Positions 40,401 through 51,654 of a DNA stretch of 64,000 bases are shown here, piece by piece (within the stretch, counting starts at the first letter, position 1; every line of letters starts with the position of its first letter). Source of the DNA: Oegoconia quadripuncta (lineage: Eukaryota; Arthropoda; Insecta; Lepidoptera; Autostichidae); contig OX438741.1 in NCBI GenBank assembly GCA_949316235.1, positions 17,485,124-17,549,123 of the forward strand, given 5' to 3'. The translations under genes and the position numbers were made by a program. Below the pieces are notes generated by a model that was not told where the DNA came from, ran no database searches, and was given only the letters and a program-made list of their open reading frames with translations.

Positions 40401-43400
40401 AATAATGGGTATAAATTATATATATACAATTTTAAATTTTAATGTAATATTAATAGTGACCTTTTTAAGTGATAATTTTATCCTATGAAATAAAATATTT
40501 TGATTTGATTTGATTTGACTTCTGAAACATGATGTAGCCTCAGTCCTAACCAGTTTGTCATGGTATACTGAACCAAAAGTTAACATTACAACGAATATTT
40601 TCCTCCTGGGAGGTCTCACATGAGTTTCAAGTTTAGCCAACTAGAACGGCATACTTACGATAGTGCGGCAACTAGAAATTTTTTAATGACCGCAGGGTCA
40701 TTAAGCTGTGCAGACAGCAATCGATTTACAATGAGTGCAACTCGCAAATATTGATGTTAAATTGCAGCCGAAAACGAATGTTGCTAAACCGATAGACTTC
40801 GCATACACACATTCACAAACACAATACACACATAAACACACAGAATACAGACATACACCCACTCACACACATGCACACAACACATACCTCTACCTCTCTA
40901 TTTTTATAATTTGATATCTTAAAATAATATTGTTAAAATAAAATTTAGCATGTATACCTACTTACCTTCTTGTTTAAAGCCTTTCCGTAGTTGTAGAAGA
41001 GCGGAGCCTCCTAATACAGGTAAACATTTTCACTTAAAAGGAGACCCCTAATGCTGTTAGATAAAAAGAATAAGTTACTAATCATTTTTGTTTTTTTTTT
41101 TTTAATAGTCTGTTCCGTTTATATCTATAACACCATTATGTCCGCCGCTCCGAAAAACTGTCTTGGGTAGTAGTTCACCAATCTCCAGGCCAAGTAAGAT
41201 ATTAAATACATGCAGTGATCAAACAGATGTGCACTTTGATTCCATTGTTAAGTTCTACAGATCAGCTTTGTATTCTCTAACACACTAAAATCTTAGAATA
41301 ATTTAAGAACTTCTGAAGTGTTGAATTAATCATTAATTATTTGTTATAAATATATATTGTAAGTGCATATGGTGTTTACCTGTAAGTGATGGTTACACTC
41401 AACGGTATCTGCCTTTAGATTATGTAACTTCATCGGTATCGTCATCGATTACGTTGACCAATGAGAAGCCGTCAAATTGCCGAGCGAGCGATGAATCAAC
41501 CAATCACATGTCAGAACGTAACCGATGACGATAACGATGAAATAATGTAATAGAACCGCAGTTTACTTAGTGTGTATTAACATGTCTTGGTGTAAACAAT
41601 TGTTGGTAAACATTGAAAATAAAAAAAAAATATCTAATTGTTGCCAAGTTGATGGCCTACAGGGAGGGCTTAAAATCACTGACTGTCAGGTGACCACTAG
41701 TCTGACACAAAACAACCAAACCGCACTGGGCCCGCGTGGATTATGGCCCAAATCCTCTCCCAAAGAGAGGAGGCTTTGCTCCAACGTGGACGTGCAAGGC
41801 TGTTGATAATGAAGGATGGAGCAATTTCCATCGTCCGTCCAATTGTGACATCGCTGGATACAGGCCACTTTCAACTCGTCACTCTGGGCAGCCTTTCTTC
41901 AGCAGGAAACTTCCTATGGCTGATATGATGATGATCTCTAAAACATCTATCAGACACAGCTATTGGACGGTTGCCAGCCTCGAAGTTGCTAAACTTGTTT
42001 TCAGATGTACAAGACAATTGCAGAAGGTGTGCAATATCGTGTATAGTGGACAAATAATCGTCAATATTATTGTAATCATTTTGCTCCTGTCGCAAATGCT
42101 GGTTAGTATAGTAATTTTCTTCTTACAAATTTAATTTAATTTTAATTATTCGGGATAACAACAACTTATCCTATTTGAAAAATTCAAATGGATCTGATTT
42201 CTTGTAATTGTCATAACAGTTATCCACAACTTCGAAACACTACGTCTCTTTATATTCACTCGCACCTACCTATCACTCATCAATCACTATTTCAATAGTC
42301 TGAAAATTGCTGTTTACTTGTTACTTAGTGTTTCCTCTGGTTTAGGTTCCAAGTTGCTCTGCTCCTTAGGGGATAGCTGAAAATCAGTGTTTTGCTCAAT
42401 TATCAATCTAATACACTGAGCTATGACCCATTTGTACTGCTGCAGCACACACATGCGTTAGTGTTACAATATTATGTTATTGTTGTAAATGTGTTACTTT
42501 ATCTGTGTATCAATATGTATACGCTAAATGTATGTGTGTGACTGTGGGAACAAATAAATGCTTTATCTATATATGTAACTTAATTAATTCGAGAGCATAT
42601 TGCATGTTGTCCATACATATTAGTTCCTCAACAGCACATCATGTGAAATTATTGCAAAAAAAACCTAATACTTATCCAACCAACTACCAAGTATGATAAA
42701 GCATTTTCAAACACAAACAATGTTAAATCATAACTGTAATAACTAGTAATAATAACTAATATTATAAATACGAAAGTTTGTATGAACGGATTTGGATGAA
42801 ATTTGATATATAGGTAGAATATACCCTGGATTAAAACTAGGATGTAAGTACAATATACCCTGGATACTTTGACAGTTATTCGACGCAGGTGAAGCTGACT
42901 AATTTCAGAGCTGAATGTTAAATATAAAAAAAAATTCAATACCCTCGAAAGCCTGTGTGCCCTCGAAAGAAGTACACCAAAAAACAGTGTTAAAAGTTAA
43001 AGGTCGTCGAAACGCATCGTTTAGTCTTTAATATAAAAAATACCACACTCAAATTGAACTACGCAATACTGAGATATGCCCGGACAAAGAGCTTACACAT
43101 ACACACAACACCTCAAACACATAACATTATTTTTCGTCGAGATTATGAAAGAAACATGACATTTCACATTTTTTTTAATAGGATCCCGAACGCACTCCGT
43201 CGAAGATGTTAACCATAATTGTAACGGGCATCTGTATGCTGACCATAACTGGTTGCATTATGTGGAGCGCTGGAGACATCACTGTGGAGGCAAGTCACTG
43301 ATCAGCCTACAGGTGTCTATTGCAGGACTGACAGGGAGTATATTTAAAACAACGCGTCCATTTAGAAAGAAGTTGTTGGGGAAGCTGAAAGGAGTTAGGG

Positions 43401-46042
43401 GAAAGCTGCAAAAATATATTATTAAATTCCACCTTCGACCAGGGTCAATGGCCGTACGAGTTCACTCACTAGTGCGGTACTATCACGTATTATTTATATT
43501 ACAGATGATAGACTTGCTGAACTAGCCCTAGTCGTAATAAATGTTAAACAAAAATGACCTTCTCAGTGTCATAAGTTCGTGTCGATTTTTAATTTAGATG
43601 TTTTTTGTCGTTTTTGATTCAATCAAACTTCAAACTTCAAGCATTTATTTCGACGTAAGATCATGATATCATTTGTTGAATGTCAATTTAAATCTATTGG
43701 AAATAAAAATAGGGCTTAAGCATTTTTCGGTCAGTCAGTATGTCTAAGCTACCACCGCCACGGAAAGGGACCCACAGGGTCGTTTTTCTTTTCTTTTCTT
43801 TTTTATATATATATATATATAAGTATACAACTAATACAATTTTATAATTTTTGGGAGCTGGGCGAAGTATACCAAGCGTTTTTGTCATTCAGGTAGTAAT
43901 TTTGTAATAACCTTTTTTTGTTAATGTTGTTTTGATGAATCGTCGATATAATCAGGTACAGAATTTAAAGTGAAGTCTTATATTTAAAAACGGGTCCTGA
44001 TTTTAAATGTAAGACTGGGAGTTCCCCATCCCTTTGTTGAGTATTTATACTCACAGTAAGACGGGCGAGACACATGCGTGGTAAATAGATCTCAAAAATT
44101 CTTCAAATATTTGAATATAAGTGCAATAGAAATTATTAACATAAGACTTGTCGTTTTTACAAAAAATACGAAGATGGTCGGAAAAATCTGTAAAGTGTGA
44201 GATGGAGGTGTGACTGGTAAGCCTTTGAAGCCATATAAATTAACTCAAATTTCTTGGACAGGCATCTTCCCTGGCAACTGCCATGTTCCATTCAGGCTGG
44301 CAGCACTGTCAAGGTCAAACCGCGAGACGTGTGCGATCACTGCTGGTCATCTCCATGTGTCAGAGTCAGGTGAGCCTCATCATCATCAGTCCGTAAACAT
44401 CCCACTGCAAGGATATAGACCTTCCCTCATATTGAGGGAGTATGGGGCCATAGTCCGCCACGCTGGCCTAATGCGGGTTGGGGACTTCAAATGCCTTAGA
44501 ATTTTTATTTCGGATAAATCCACATAATTAAATTAAATTTAAGAAGTCATTGGTACATGGTCTGCCTGGGGTTCGAACCTGGACCTTCCAAATTGGGATA
44601 CTGTATCTTCCCCACTGAGCCAAGCACTGAGTGAGCGAGCCTATTTTAAATGAATATTGACAAATGAACCTGATTTTACATCCTTCTACAATAACCCATG
44701 TGAGCCAGAGGTCAACAGTTACACTCGGCGCGCTGTCTACCTTAAGAAGGCGGTCTGACGACAACCAGATCCTAACTAATCAATCAAATCAAAATCAAAT
44801 CAAATCAAAATATTGTATTTCATACGATAAAATTATCACTCGAAAACGTCACTATTAATATTAATATTACATTTAAATTTTAAATTTACTGCTCATTCAC
44901 AAAGCTGACTCCCCAGAGAAGAACGAGCAAAAAACTCTAAGGTTGCTCTTTTAAACAGATTATAGGTTGTGATTTGATAATTATATGAATAATAAGACAG
45001 CTATGTCCATGCTTGCTTATCATTCAAATAGTCAGTGATATTATAATAGCCTTTCGTTAATAATTTCTGTTTTATGATTGCTTTAAATTTATTTAAAGGC
45101 AAATTTTGAATGTCTACTGGAACCTTATTATAAAAGCGTATACATTGATACTCTGTCAAGGTATCTCATCAACATCAAGCTACCCTTACCCACTGTTGGA
45201 TAAAGGTCTGTCTTAGGGCATGCCTACCAACGCGATGCTAAACACTGCGTAGCACTTAATTTGCTTCTCCCTTTTCAGAAGCCAGTGGAGTTAGAATGCC
45301 TAGGTGTTGTGAAGCTTTCCTACCAATGGTATTTGAAGGTGAATATAAATCCAATCTTTAATAGCTCAAGGCTAACAACGACTGTGTTTATTAGGTCGAC
45401 CGGTAGATAACCTTATCTAATTCTATCCAGGAATTTAAGGATTCGTATAAAGTTTGTGCTCAATTGTAGATTTGGCTTTTTTAACCGAACCCACAAAAGG
45501 AGGAAGATAGAAATGTTCGTCTGTATTTTTTTATTATTATTAAATTATTTAACACTTTATTGTACTAACTGTTGCCCAAGACTTCTTTGCATGGACCATT
45601 TCATCAAAATTTATGTGTGTGTGTGTTATTACATACAGAATATATTCCAGAGTGACTAGGCGCAAGTGGTAAACATTTCTATGTCACAGCGCTATCGATT
45701 CAATTCTACCACTTGAATGGTTATCTTAAACCGCGAACTTAGTTACACGAACCGTCTATAAAGGATTGGTGTAGTGGTTTGTGACCCTATCAGCGAAACC
45801 GACGGTTGCGGGATCCAACCCCGCGAGGGGTAAATGTTTGTGTGATGAATACAAACATTTATTCCCGAGTCATGGATGTTTATATAAATATTTATGTATG
45901 TTTATCCGTTATCTAGTATCCATAGTACAAGCTTTGCTTAGTTTACGACTAGATGATTGGTGTATTTGTCCGAGTTATTATATCATTACTTCTTTTTCAG
46001 ATCGTCCGGACATCTTACTCAATTTTCTCTGTGTTGTTCTGA
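36973..46042 (+). CDS. Odorant receptor OR-B, tandem paralogue, intact
   Basis: Second odorant receptor, 1.28 kb downstream of OR-A on the same strand. Exons 36973-37459, 38950-39247, 42005-42101, 43182-43289, 44262-44369, 45279-45338 and 46001-46042 (stop TGA) match OR-A exon for exon in length and phase, again giving 399 residues. Shared motifs include [58 protein letters not shown] and the end SYSIFSVLF. Exon 3 has 20 of 32 residues identical to OR-A, so the duplication is not recent. An in-frame ATG exists five codons upstream (36958), but 36973 (GAAATGGCAG) aligns with the OR-A start and is preferred. Intron 4 uses a GC donor; intron 6 contains a SINE. Expected to work with Orco in olfactory neurons; ligand unknown. 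Confidence 0.93.
37490..37680 (+). pseudogene. RTE-like LINE end in OR-B intron 1
   Basis: Reads TRWTD...GSRWMLPTE...EQWPT in one frame, resembling the RWTDDL/GSRWM end of a widespread lepidopteran LINE. Short and interrupted. Confidence 0.5.
38950..39247 (+). CDS. OR-B exon 2
   Basis: 298 nt, acceptor CTTCTAG, donor AG|GTGAGT. The first codon, split with exon 1, is Gly where OR-A has Asp. It encodes AWPDVDDK, the central spans and [14 protein letters not shown]. Confidence 0.92.
39415..39716 (-). mobile_element. SINE, same family, OR-B intron 2
   Basis: Reverse copy with a T tract, CTTGACCTCAATCACACCTG and the GCCACGGAGGCGG head; the B-box region is deleted. Confidence 0.8.
39930..40520 (+). 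mobile_element. LINE 3' end (NKVPVDIQNLP family) in OR-B intron 2
   Basis: Plus-strand copy: frames read KSFKGQCIRFYNKVPVDIQN and KGYYNIKSL, ending in (TTTGA)n at about 40500. Confidence 0.78.
41420..41550. mobile_element. Small MITE in OR-B intron 2
   Basis: Arms of about 36 bp: 41420-41455 (TTATGTAACTTCATCGG...) and 41515-41550 in reverse (TTACATTATTTCATCG...), about 80 percent matched by eye. Confidence 0.68.
41680..41830 (+). repeat. GGGCCCGCGTGGATTA repeat, OR-B intron 2
   Basis: AGGTGACCACTAGTCTGACA and GCACTGGGCCCGCGTGGATT, then the GAGAGGAGGC segment. Confidence 0.6.
42005..42101 (+). CDS. OR-B exon 3
   Basis: 97 nt, acceptor GTTTTCAG, donor CTG|GTTAGT. It encodes CTRQLQKVCNIVYSGQ and a hydrophobic helix ending LLSQML. 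Confidence 0.91.
42765..42912 (-). repeat. CTAGCTT/TTTCGCATT repeat, reverse, OR-B intron 3
   Basis: ATATTATAAATACGAAAG to CGACGCAGGTGAAGC. Confidence 0.6.
43182..43289 (+). CDS. OR-B exon 4, GC donor
   Basis: 108 nt, acceptor TTTTAATAG, donor GAG|GCAAGT. It encodes DPERTPSKMLT and [10 protein letters not shown]. This is the same non-canonical donor as in OR-A. Confidence 0.9.
43800..43822. repeat. (TA)n microsatellite, OR-B intron 4
   Basis: About ten TA units after a pyrimidine stretch TTTTCTTTTCTTTT. Confidence 0.85.
44262..44369 (+). CDS. OR-B exon 5
   Basis: 108 nt, acceptor TTGGACAG, donor CAG|GTGAGC. It encodes [16 protein letters not shown] and ends LLVISMCQSQ. Confidence 0.93.
44385..44520 (+). 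repeat. CAGTCCGTAAACATCCCACTGC repeat, OR-B intron 5
   Basis: Matches 3820-3955 and begins 15 bp after the exon 5 donor. Confidence 0.65.
44774..45165 (-). mobile_element. LINE 3' end (NKVPVDIQNLP family) in OR-B intron 5
   Basis: Reverse copy with a (TCAAA)n tail at 44780-44810 and CTTATTATAAAAGCGTATAC at the inner side. Confidence 0.78.
45279..45338 (+). CDS. OR-B exon 6
   Basis: 60 nt, acceptor CTTTTCAG, donor AAG|GTGAAT. It encodes KPVELECLGVVKLSYQWYLK. Confidence 0.92.
45763..45985 (+). mobile_element. tRNA-headed SINE in OR-B intron 6
   Basis: Same family; the B box is mutated to GGATCCAACC. It ends about 15 bp before the exon 7 acceptor. Confidence 0.83.
46001..46042 (+). CDS. OR-B exon 7 and stop
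   Basis: 42 nt, acceptor CTTTTTCAG. It encodes [13 protein letters not shown] then TGA. An AATAAA lies near 46139. Confidence 0.92.
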   Translation: MVRTSYSIFSVLF

Positions 46043-46268
46043 ATGTGTCGACCCCATGGACATTTAAGTATACCTAATATCGCAGAAAAGACCATAACAT
46101 TTACCCTGGAAGCTAGAGAAGTGTTTCAGAAGTCAGATAATAAAGAAATATTTTTTATCAATTAAAAATTTAGAGTTTTAATTGTCGTTATAAAAACCTG
46201 TAAGTAGTTCACCATGACGGCGGCAAGCCTCGTCACCCCTTACAATGACAAGACCTTTATATGCCTTA

Positions 46269-46648
46269 GGGTCTGTTTCACGACCTTCTGATAAAATGTC
46301 AGATAGCAATCCAGCAGATAACTAATCCGACGGTTAAAACTATCTGATATTTTTTCTCCTGTTTCACCATCTAAGTGCCTAAAATCTAAACTCAAATAAA
46401 TCCATTTTACATGTAAACTTATTTTCAACCCGATTACAAAGCTAAAACTAAAGTTACCCGCCATGTCAAAACATTCCAATTATCCGTCAGATAAAAACAT
46501 AACCACTTGAACTGACTGTTATATATGACACTTTATCTGCCAGTTAAAACTAACCGATAGTGGTGAAACAGAAATGTGTTTGTTATCTGTGAGATAACTT
46601 CTGGACAGACTATCCGGATCTTTATCAGCAGGTGGTGAAACCAGAGCC
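46269..46648. mobile_element. MITE with TTA target duplication
   Basis: 380 bp. Imperfect terminal repeats GGGTCTGTTTCACGACC and (reverse) GGCTCTGGTTTCACCACC are flanked by TTA at 46266-46268 and 46649-46651. PIF/Harbinger-like by target size. It starts 227 bp after the OR-B stop. Confidence 0.78.
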
Positions 46649-46829
46649 TTAGTGTAGCAAACGAGCAAGCTGCCTACAGTGGTACTGATTACCACTACCC
46701 ATGACATCAGCCCCTCGCTTACATGCTAGATTAACTATTCATTTACAGATTCAATTTACAAATATATTTATTCAAAATGTACTTTGAATGATGGCAGGAT
46801 CCGTCCGTTGCAGATATTAAAGTCAATAA

Positions 46830-47005
46830 GATTGAGAAGAAGAATTGAACCGATTTTGATTAAACATGCCTAAGAACCTTTTGTATAGTTAAATTAATAA
46901 TAATGAATAATCTTAAGATAAAAAACCCGCACTCAAATCGGAGCATGCATTATTAAGATAGATCCTGACAAAAATCGCACACATATAGAGAACGCCATCA
47001 AACAA
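46830..47005 (+). repeat. ACATGGCTAAGAACC / GTCTTTAATATAA repeat
   Basis: Also at 3435-3470 plus 3720-3800 (split), 43010-43095 and 57205-57345. Unclassified short dispersed repeat. Confidence 0.5.
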
Positions 47006-47692
47006 AACATTTGTCGTTTTTTGTGTAGAGTTAAAAAAGATAATAACTTGAAAGATTTAAGTATTTTCTAGTCTTTACGTTTATTTGTATGTATATTTCT
47101 TTGTAATGTAAAAATTGTGTAATTGTGTGAACGCAGTGGCGTAAATAAATGCTTATCTATCTATCTAAGTAATTAAGAATCAAAAAATCAAAATCAAAAA
47201 ATGCTTTATTTTGTAGGTACACAGGGTACACTTAAAATAGTCAGATTTTACATTTTTAAAGCTACTGCTTGTTCAAAAGGCAATTTTCCCCTGAGAAGAA
47301 CAAGCCAGAAACTCGAGAGGTCGCTCTTTTAAAAAAAGGTTGTTATATTACAAAATTATTATTTTATATTATAATATTTCATTATTAATTGTGAAATAGC
47401 CTGGTTATGCGAACGGGCTGGTTATGTCCATGATTGTTTATCATCTAAATAATCTGATATTTTATAATATGCTTTCTTAATAAGTTTCTAATAGTATCTT
47501 TAAATTTATTGAAAGGAAGATTTTGTATATCAACAGGAACTTTATTGAAAAAGCGTATACATAACCCTTTGAATGAATTACTGACTTTGTGGAGGCGACT
47601 TATGTGACCTGCAAGTTTATCTTTATTTCTTGTATTGACATCATGTTTATCACTATTTTTCCTAAACGATGCTATATTTTTTTTGACATACT

Positions 47693-49009
47693 ACTCTGTG
47701 TAAAAAGTATCGGGAATATGTCAATAAAAAGACCCGCGTAAAAGAGGTCGTTCTAATTTTTTTACTGCATGTTGGTAGCACTGTACTGATTTAGCGCGCA
47801 AAATTTGAGCGGGATCTGTCATTTAATTTGTTTTAAACTACACTTTTTGTTGGTCATAGTTTTGAGTCCTCGGCGATTTTTACAATGGAAAATATTGTTG
47901 AACAAAGAGTGTGCCTTAAATTTTGTGTTTCAAATGATATTTCATGTGGTGAATCACTAAAAATGTTGCGAAATACCTACGGCGAATCGTGTATATCGAA
48001 AACAAGGGCTTATGAATGGTATAAGGCTTTTAAAGAAGGCCGAGAAGTAGTAGTAGACTTGCCTCGTTCTGGTAGACCTTCAACCGCTACGACCAAAGAA
48101 AACATCGACAGAATCAAGAAGCTAGTGCTCGAAAATCGACGTATGAGTCTGAGAGAGTTGGCTAGTGAGGTGAACATATCTTTTAAGTCCGTCCACAACA
48201 TTCTCATTGACATTTTAGGCATGAAACGCGTCGCCGCTCGACTAGTTCCAAAAGAGCTCAATTTTGTTCAAAAAGCGCAGCGAAAGCATGTCGCTGAAGA
48301 CATGGTTTCCCGAGCTTCTACGGATCCGACCTTTATGAAACGTATAATAACTGGCGACGAGACATGGGTTTATGAGTACGACATGCAAACAAGCCAACAG
48401 TCTTCAGAATGGCGTCTCGAAAACGAGCCGAAACCCAAAAAACCGCGGCAAAGTCGCTCCAAAATCAAGGTGATGCTGACAGTTTTTTTTGACTACCGTG
48501 GTGTGGTTCACTCCGAATTCCTTCCAGAGGGAGAAACAGTGAATAAAGAATATTATTTAGGCGTCATGAAGCGTTTGCGTGAGAGTATCCGCCGAAAACG
48601 TCCAGATTTGTGGCAACACAACTCATGGATGCTGCACCATGATAATGCACCATCACACACAGCCATTATAGTGAAAGAGTTTTTAGCGAAAAATTCAACA
48701 AAAGTTCTCGACCAAGCACCGTATTCACCTGATATGGCTCCGTCTGACTTTTTTTTATTTCCCAAGTTAAAATTACCACTTCGAGGAAAACGTTTTGAGT
48801 CGATAGAAGCCATAAAAGAAAATTCGCTGAATGAGCTAAAGGCCATACCGCAAATAGCCTATGAAAAATGTATGGAAGACTGGGTGAAGCGGTGGAGATG
48901 TTGTATTGCAAGCGATGGGGCCTACTTTGAAGGCGATAAAATAAATTTAGATGAATAATTTGTATTTTTTGTTTTATTGACAAATTCCCGATACTTAGTA
49001 CACTGAATG
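47693..49009 (+). mobile_element. Complete mariner transposon
   Basis: About 1.32 kb with imperfect terminal inverted repeats (shared core GTATCGGGAAT and TGTCAATAAAA) and flanking TA at 47691-47692 and 49010-49011. Removing the element and one TA restores an open frame in the surrounding LINE, which fixes the ends. It carries an intact transposase. Confidence 0.93.
47885..48958 (+). CDS. Mariner transposase, intact
   Basis: 357 residues, a little longer than the usual 345 or so. The N-terminal paired-type helix-turn-helix domains (1-110) include the GRP linker SGRPSTATT. LVPKEL (120-125) replaces the family's WVPHEL linker. Catalytic triad: D158 (TGDETW), D253 (HHDNAPSH) and D288 (SPDMAPSDFF), with exactly 34 residues between the last two, so D,D34D. 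It ends near CIASDGAYFEGD, as mariners do. Cut-and-paste transposition into TA is the known family activity. No stop or frameshift is present, so it may still be functional. It lies 1.8 kb downstream of OR-B on the same strand. The subfamily was not assigned. Confidence 0.95.
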   Translation: MENIVEQRVCLKFCVSNDISCGESLKMLRNTYGESCISKTRAYEWYKAFKEGREVVVDLPRSGRPSTATTKENIDRIKKLVLENRRMSLRELASEVNISFKSVHNILIDILGMKRVAARLVPKELNFVQKAQRKHVAEDMVSRASTDPTFMKRIITGDETWVYEYDMQTSQQSSEWRLENEPKPKKPRQSRSKIKVMLTVFFDYRGVVHSEFLPEGETVNKEYYLGVMKRLRESIRRKRPDLWQHNSWMLHHDNAPSHTAIIVKEFLAKNSTKVLDQAPYSPDMAPSDFFLFPKLKLPLRGKRFESIEAIKENSLNELKAIPQIAYEKCMEDWVKRWRCCIASDGAYFEGDKINLDE

Positions 49010-49504
49010 TATATTAGATTTTCAAAAATGTACTGTGACGAAAAGGTTAGAATATTATACTCTTTAAATCTGTCTCTAAGTGACACTGCAGGTCTCAATT
49101 TTCGTTCGCTCGTTTTTGTAAAACAAAGATTGTATCTATGATTGTATTGATATCCGCGGCATTTCCCCACAGCAAGATACCGTAAGACATCAGGCTATGG
49201 AAATAACTAAAATATACTAATCTAGCAGTATTTACGTCCGATATTTCGTCCAGTGACGTTATTGAATAAATTGATTTTTTAACACAGGAATATATCAATA
49301 AAAATGCTCTGACCTGCATTCGAGAAACTTAAAAGCTAATTATAAAAAATACATAAATAGCTTTTAATTAGATACGGTTATTTTCGAGAATTTCAAATTA
49401 TTGCTAAATATTCTGGTAAATAACCCCCATCAAAGCTATTTGGGTATTATAGTTGGCTTTTTACTTTCTCGAGTGCAGGTCAAAGCGATTTTTTTTTATT
49501 TATT

Positions 49505-49568
49505 GTGTATTTAATACAATACAATACAATACAAATACTCTTTATTGCGCAAAATAATTTACAATAAT
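49505..49568 (-). repeat. Unexpanded LINE tail matching the source of the microsatellite
   Basis: Five ACAAT-type pentamers, then CTCTTTATTGCGCAAAATAA: the reverse complement of the sequence leading into the 17456 array. Confidence 0.8.
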
Positions 49569-49569
49569 T

Positions 49570-49973
49570 TTTTTTTTTCGTTTTATTCTCTCCTCTAGGA
49601 GAAGGCAAAGGGATCTAGCCCATAACAGCCACGTCTTATTTCTCTTATTTCTTCAGTTTGTAAGTCCGTCTCAGTCAAAACAAGTAACTCGTCGTATATT
49701 TGGCGTATACAGAGTCTAGTCACGGTCAAGTCATTCTTCAGTAAAGTGGCAGAATGCTTTACAAAAGATTTTGGCGACTTCTTGTGGGAACCCGAAAGCT
49801 CCGTTACGCACTTTAATTTACACTTCCCTTCACTTGTACACCAACACTAACGTTTGCTGCACACTACTCTGCCATTATTAAGCTTCAAAAGCTAGAATGC
49901 ACAAATTATAATAATTATAAAGAAAAATGAAACTTCACTCGCCGAGTTCCCGCCAAAAAGCCTCTGTATTTAA
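49570..49973 (-). repeat. 400-bp poly(A)-tailed repeat, inverted copy 1
   Basis: Reverse copy of 53299-53700. It reads, after a T tract, CTCTCCTCTAGGAGAAGGC... and ends GAGTTCCCGCCAAAAAGCC. It lies next to a LINE tail (49505-49568). Confidence 0.88.
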
Positions 49974-50295
49974 AAAGAAATCTTAATTTATCCAATGAGG
50001 GCGCTACTGGATGATGGCTAACTGTGATGTACTTATTCTCACTTTAATGTATAGGTACCTATCTTACTCAAGCAGACGCTAGCAGCTTGGAAAGTTTACA
50101 TAAGGGCGTCTAAGTTATCGATATTTGAAGGTAGAGCCTCACCTCGCAACATAAGACGGTGGACGCTTGCCCCGGCACGAACGCAGACTATCGACACCAC
50201 GCATAAACCGGCTAGTGATGGGCGACAGTTTATCGACCTTTTATAAATAAGAGCCCATTGAAAGATAACACGTTTCGTTTAAAAACGTTTTAAAT

Positions 50296-50657
50296 ATTAG
50301 GTCCTTACCTATGAAATTGGCGTTTTGTATAAAGAATTTCATTAAGACTGTTTTCTCCATACAAACATTATTGAAATTTTTTTGGGAAAGCCAAATTTAG
50401 CTAAACTTTGTGTGTATTATCGGATAACATTAAGTTAAATATAGTCATTTTTAAAAGTAACCGCTTTATAAAAGTTTCTGCGAATCTAAGAAATAATAAT
50501 AATACTATGGGAAGGTCATGAAAAGAGCTGTGTTCAAGTTTTTTTTATTATGTGATTTAGCTCAGACATTAAAAAATATTTCATGTGAAATCGTAGGAGT
50601 TGGTAAATTATGATTAACGAAGAAAAAAATCTCCAATTTCATAGGTAAAGACCTAAT
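50296..50657 (+). mobile_element. MITE (ATTAGGTCCTTACC family), complete
   Basis: 362 bp, closely related to 16306-16730. It starts ATTAGGTCCTTACC and ends AAAGACCTAAT. Confidence 0.87.
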
Positions 50658-50894
50658 ATATGTACCGTCGAGTATAGTAGGTACTATGAAACGATACCCA
50701 AGTGCTTACATGTGATTTCTTCGTAACTACACTAAAATCCGTTTAATCTGGTCTTTCTAAATACCAAAAAAAAATACATTGAAGGAATTCGGGAAAATCC
50801 ACCTAGAAAATTCTCATAATAAATAAAACAATAGTATAGGTTAACTGAAATGTTGCAAGCTAATAGTGGCTCAAGTGAGAACTTACTGTGTAAA

Positions 50895-51105
50895 CTAGCT
50901 CTCGCCTGCGTTGAATAACTTTATCGCAGAAATTTGTTTATCCCGCGGCAACTACTCACTTTATCGGGATAAAAAGTATCCTATGTCTTAATCCAGGGTA
51001 TATTTTATCTATGTACCATAATTTCAACCAAATCTTTTCATCGGTTTTGCCGTGAATGAACAACAAACAAACAAATATCCAAACTTTCGCATTTATAATA
51101 TTAGT
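50895..51105 (+). repeat. CTAGCTT/TTTCGCATT repeat
   Basis: ACTAGCTCTCGCCTGCGTTG to TTTCGCATTTATAATATTAG. Confidence 0.65.
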
Positions 51106-51654
51106 TTGATTAGTTAGGTTAGTTATTAGATTTAATTGACGTACTTATGTTTTGTACCGTGATCTAAACTTACCAACAAAATAATGTTAATATGAAACAA
51201 CGATACAAACACACTCATCATCATCATTATATTTTACATATGAAAAATACAACTAAAACAATAAAACACAAGTACAGAAACAACAAAATATTATGTGTGT
51301 GCCGCAGTATACAAAAAGGCTACAGCTCAGTGTATGGGTTTGCCCGAGGCGGGCAAAACACTGGTATTCTGTTGAAACCTGAGGGTTGGTCGTGGGACAA
51401 ATGGAATTTTGAAATGTGTTTGGTTTTATCAAATTAAAACTAACGTTATTGGTAAATATTGTGTAAGATTATTCACGTAACATATTGGATTCAATTATCA
51501 ATATATCAGCCACAGGACGTACATTGCTGAACATACATTTCCAGAGGACCCGGACCAGGTCATGCATCCTGCCATTTCCCGTGGTCTTCATCAAGTCATC
51601 CGTTCACCTTGCTTATCTTCGAGCTATGTGCCCTACCCATTAGCACTTTAACTT

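Larger units (their letters stand above)
47195..49330 (-). mobile_element. LINE 3' portion split by mariner
   Basis: Minus-strand LINE fragment interrupted by mariner at 47693-49009. Upstream in its direction (49320-49012) it reads VNTARLVYFSYFHSLMSYG and SSQYIFENLIY. After the mariner it continues with HKVSNSFKG, NKVPVDIQNLPFNKFKD and KAYYKISDYL. The 3' end faces 47195. The same 3' end recurs throughout this window. Confidence 0.82.
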
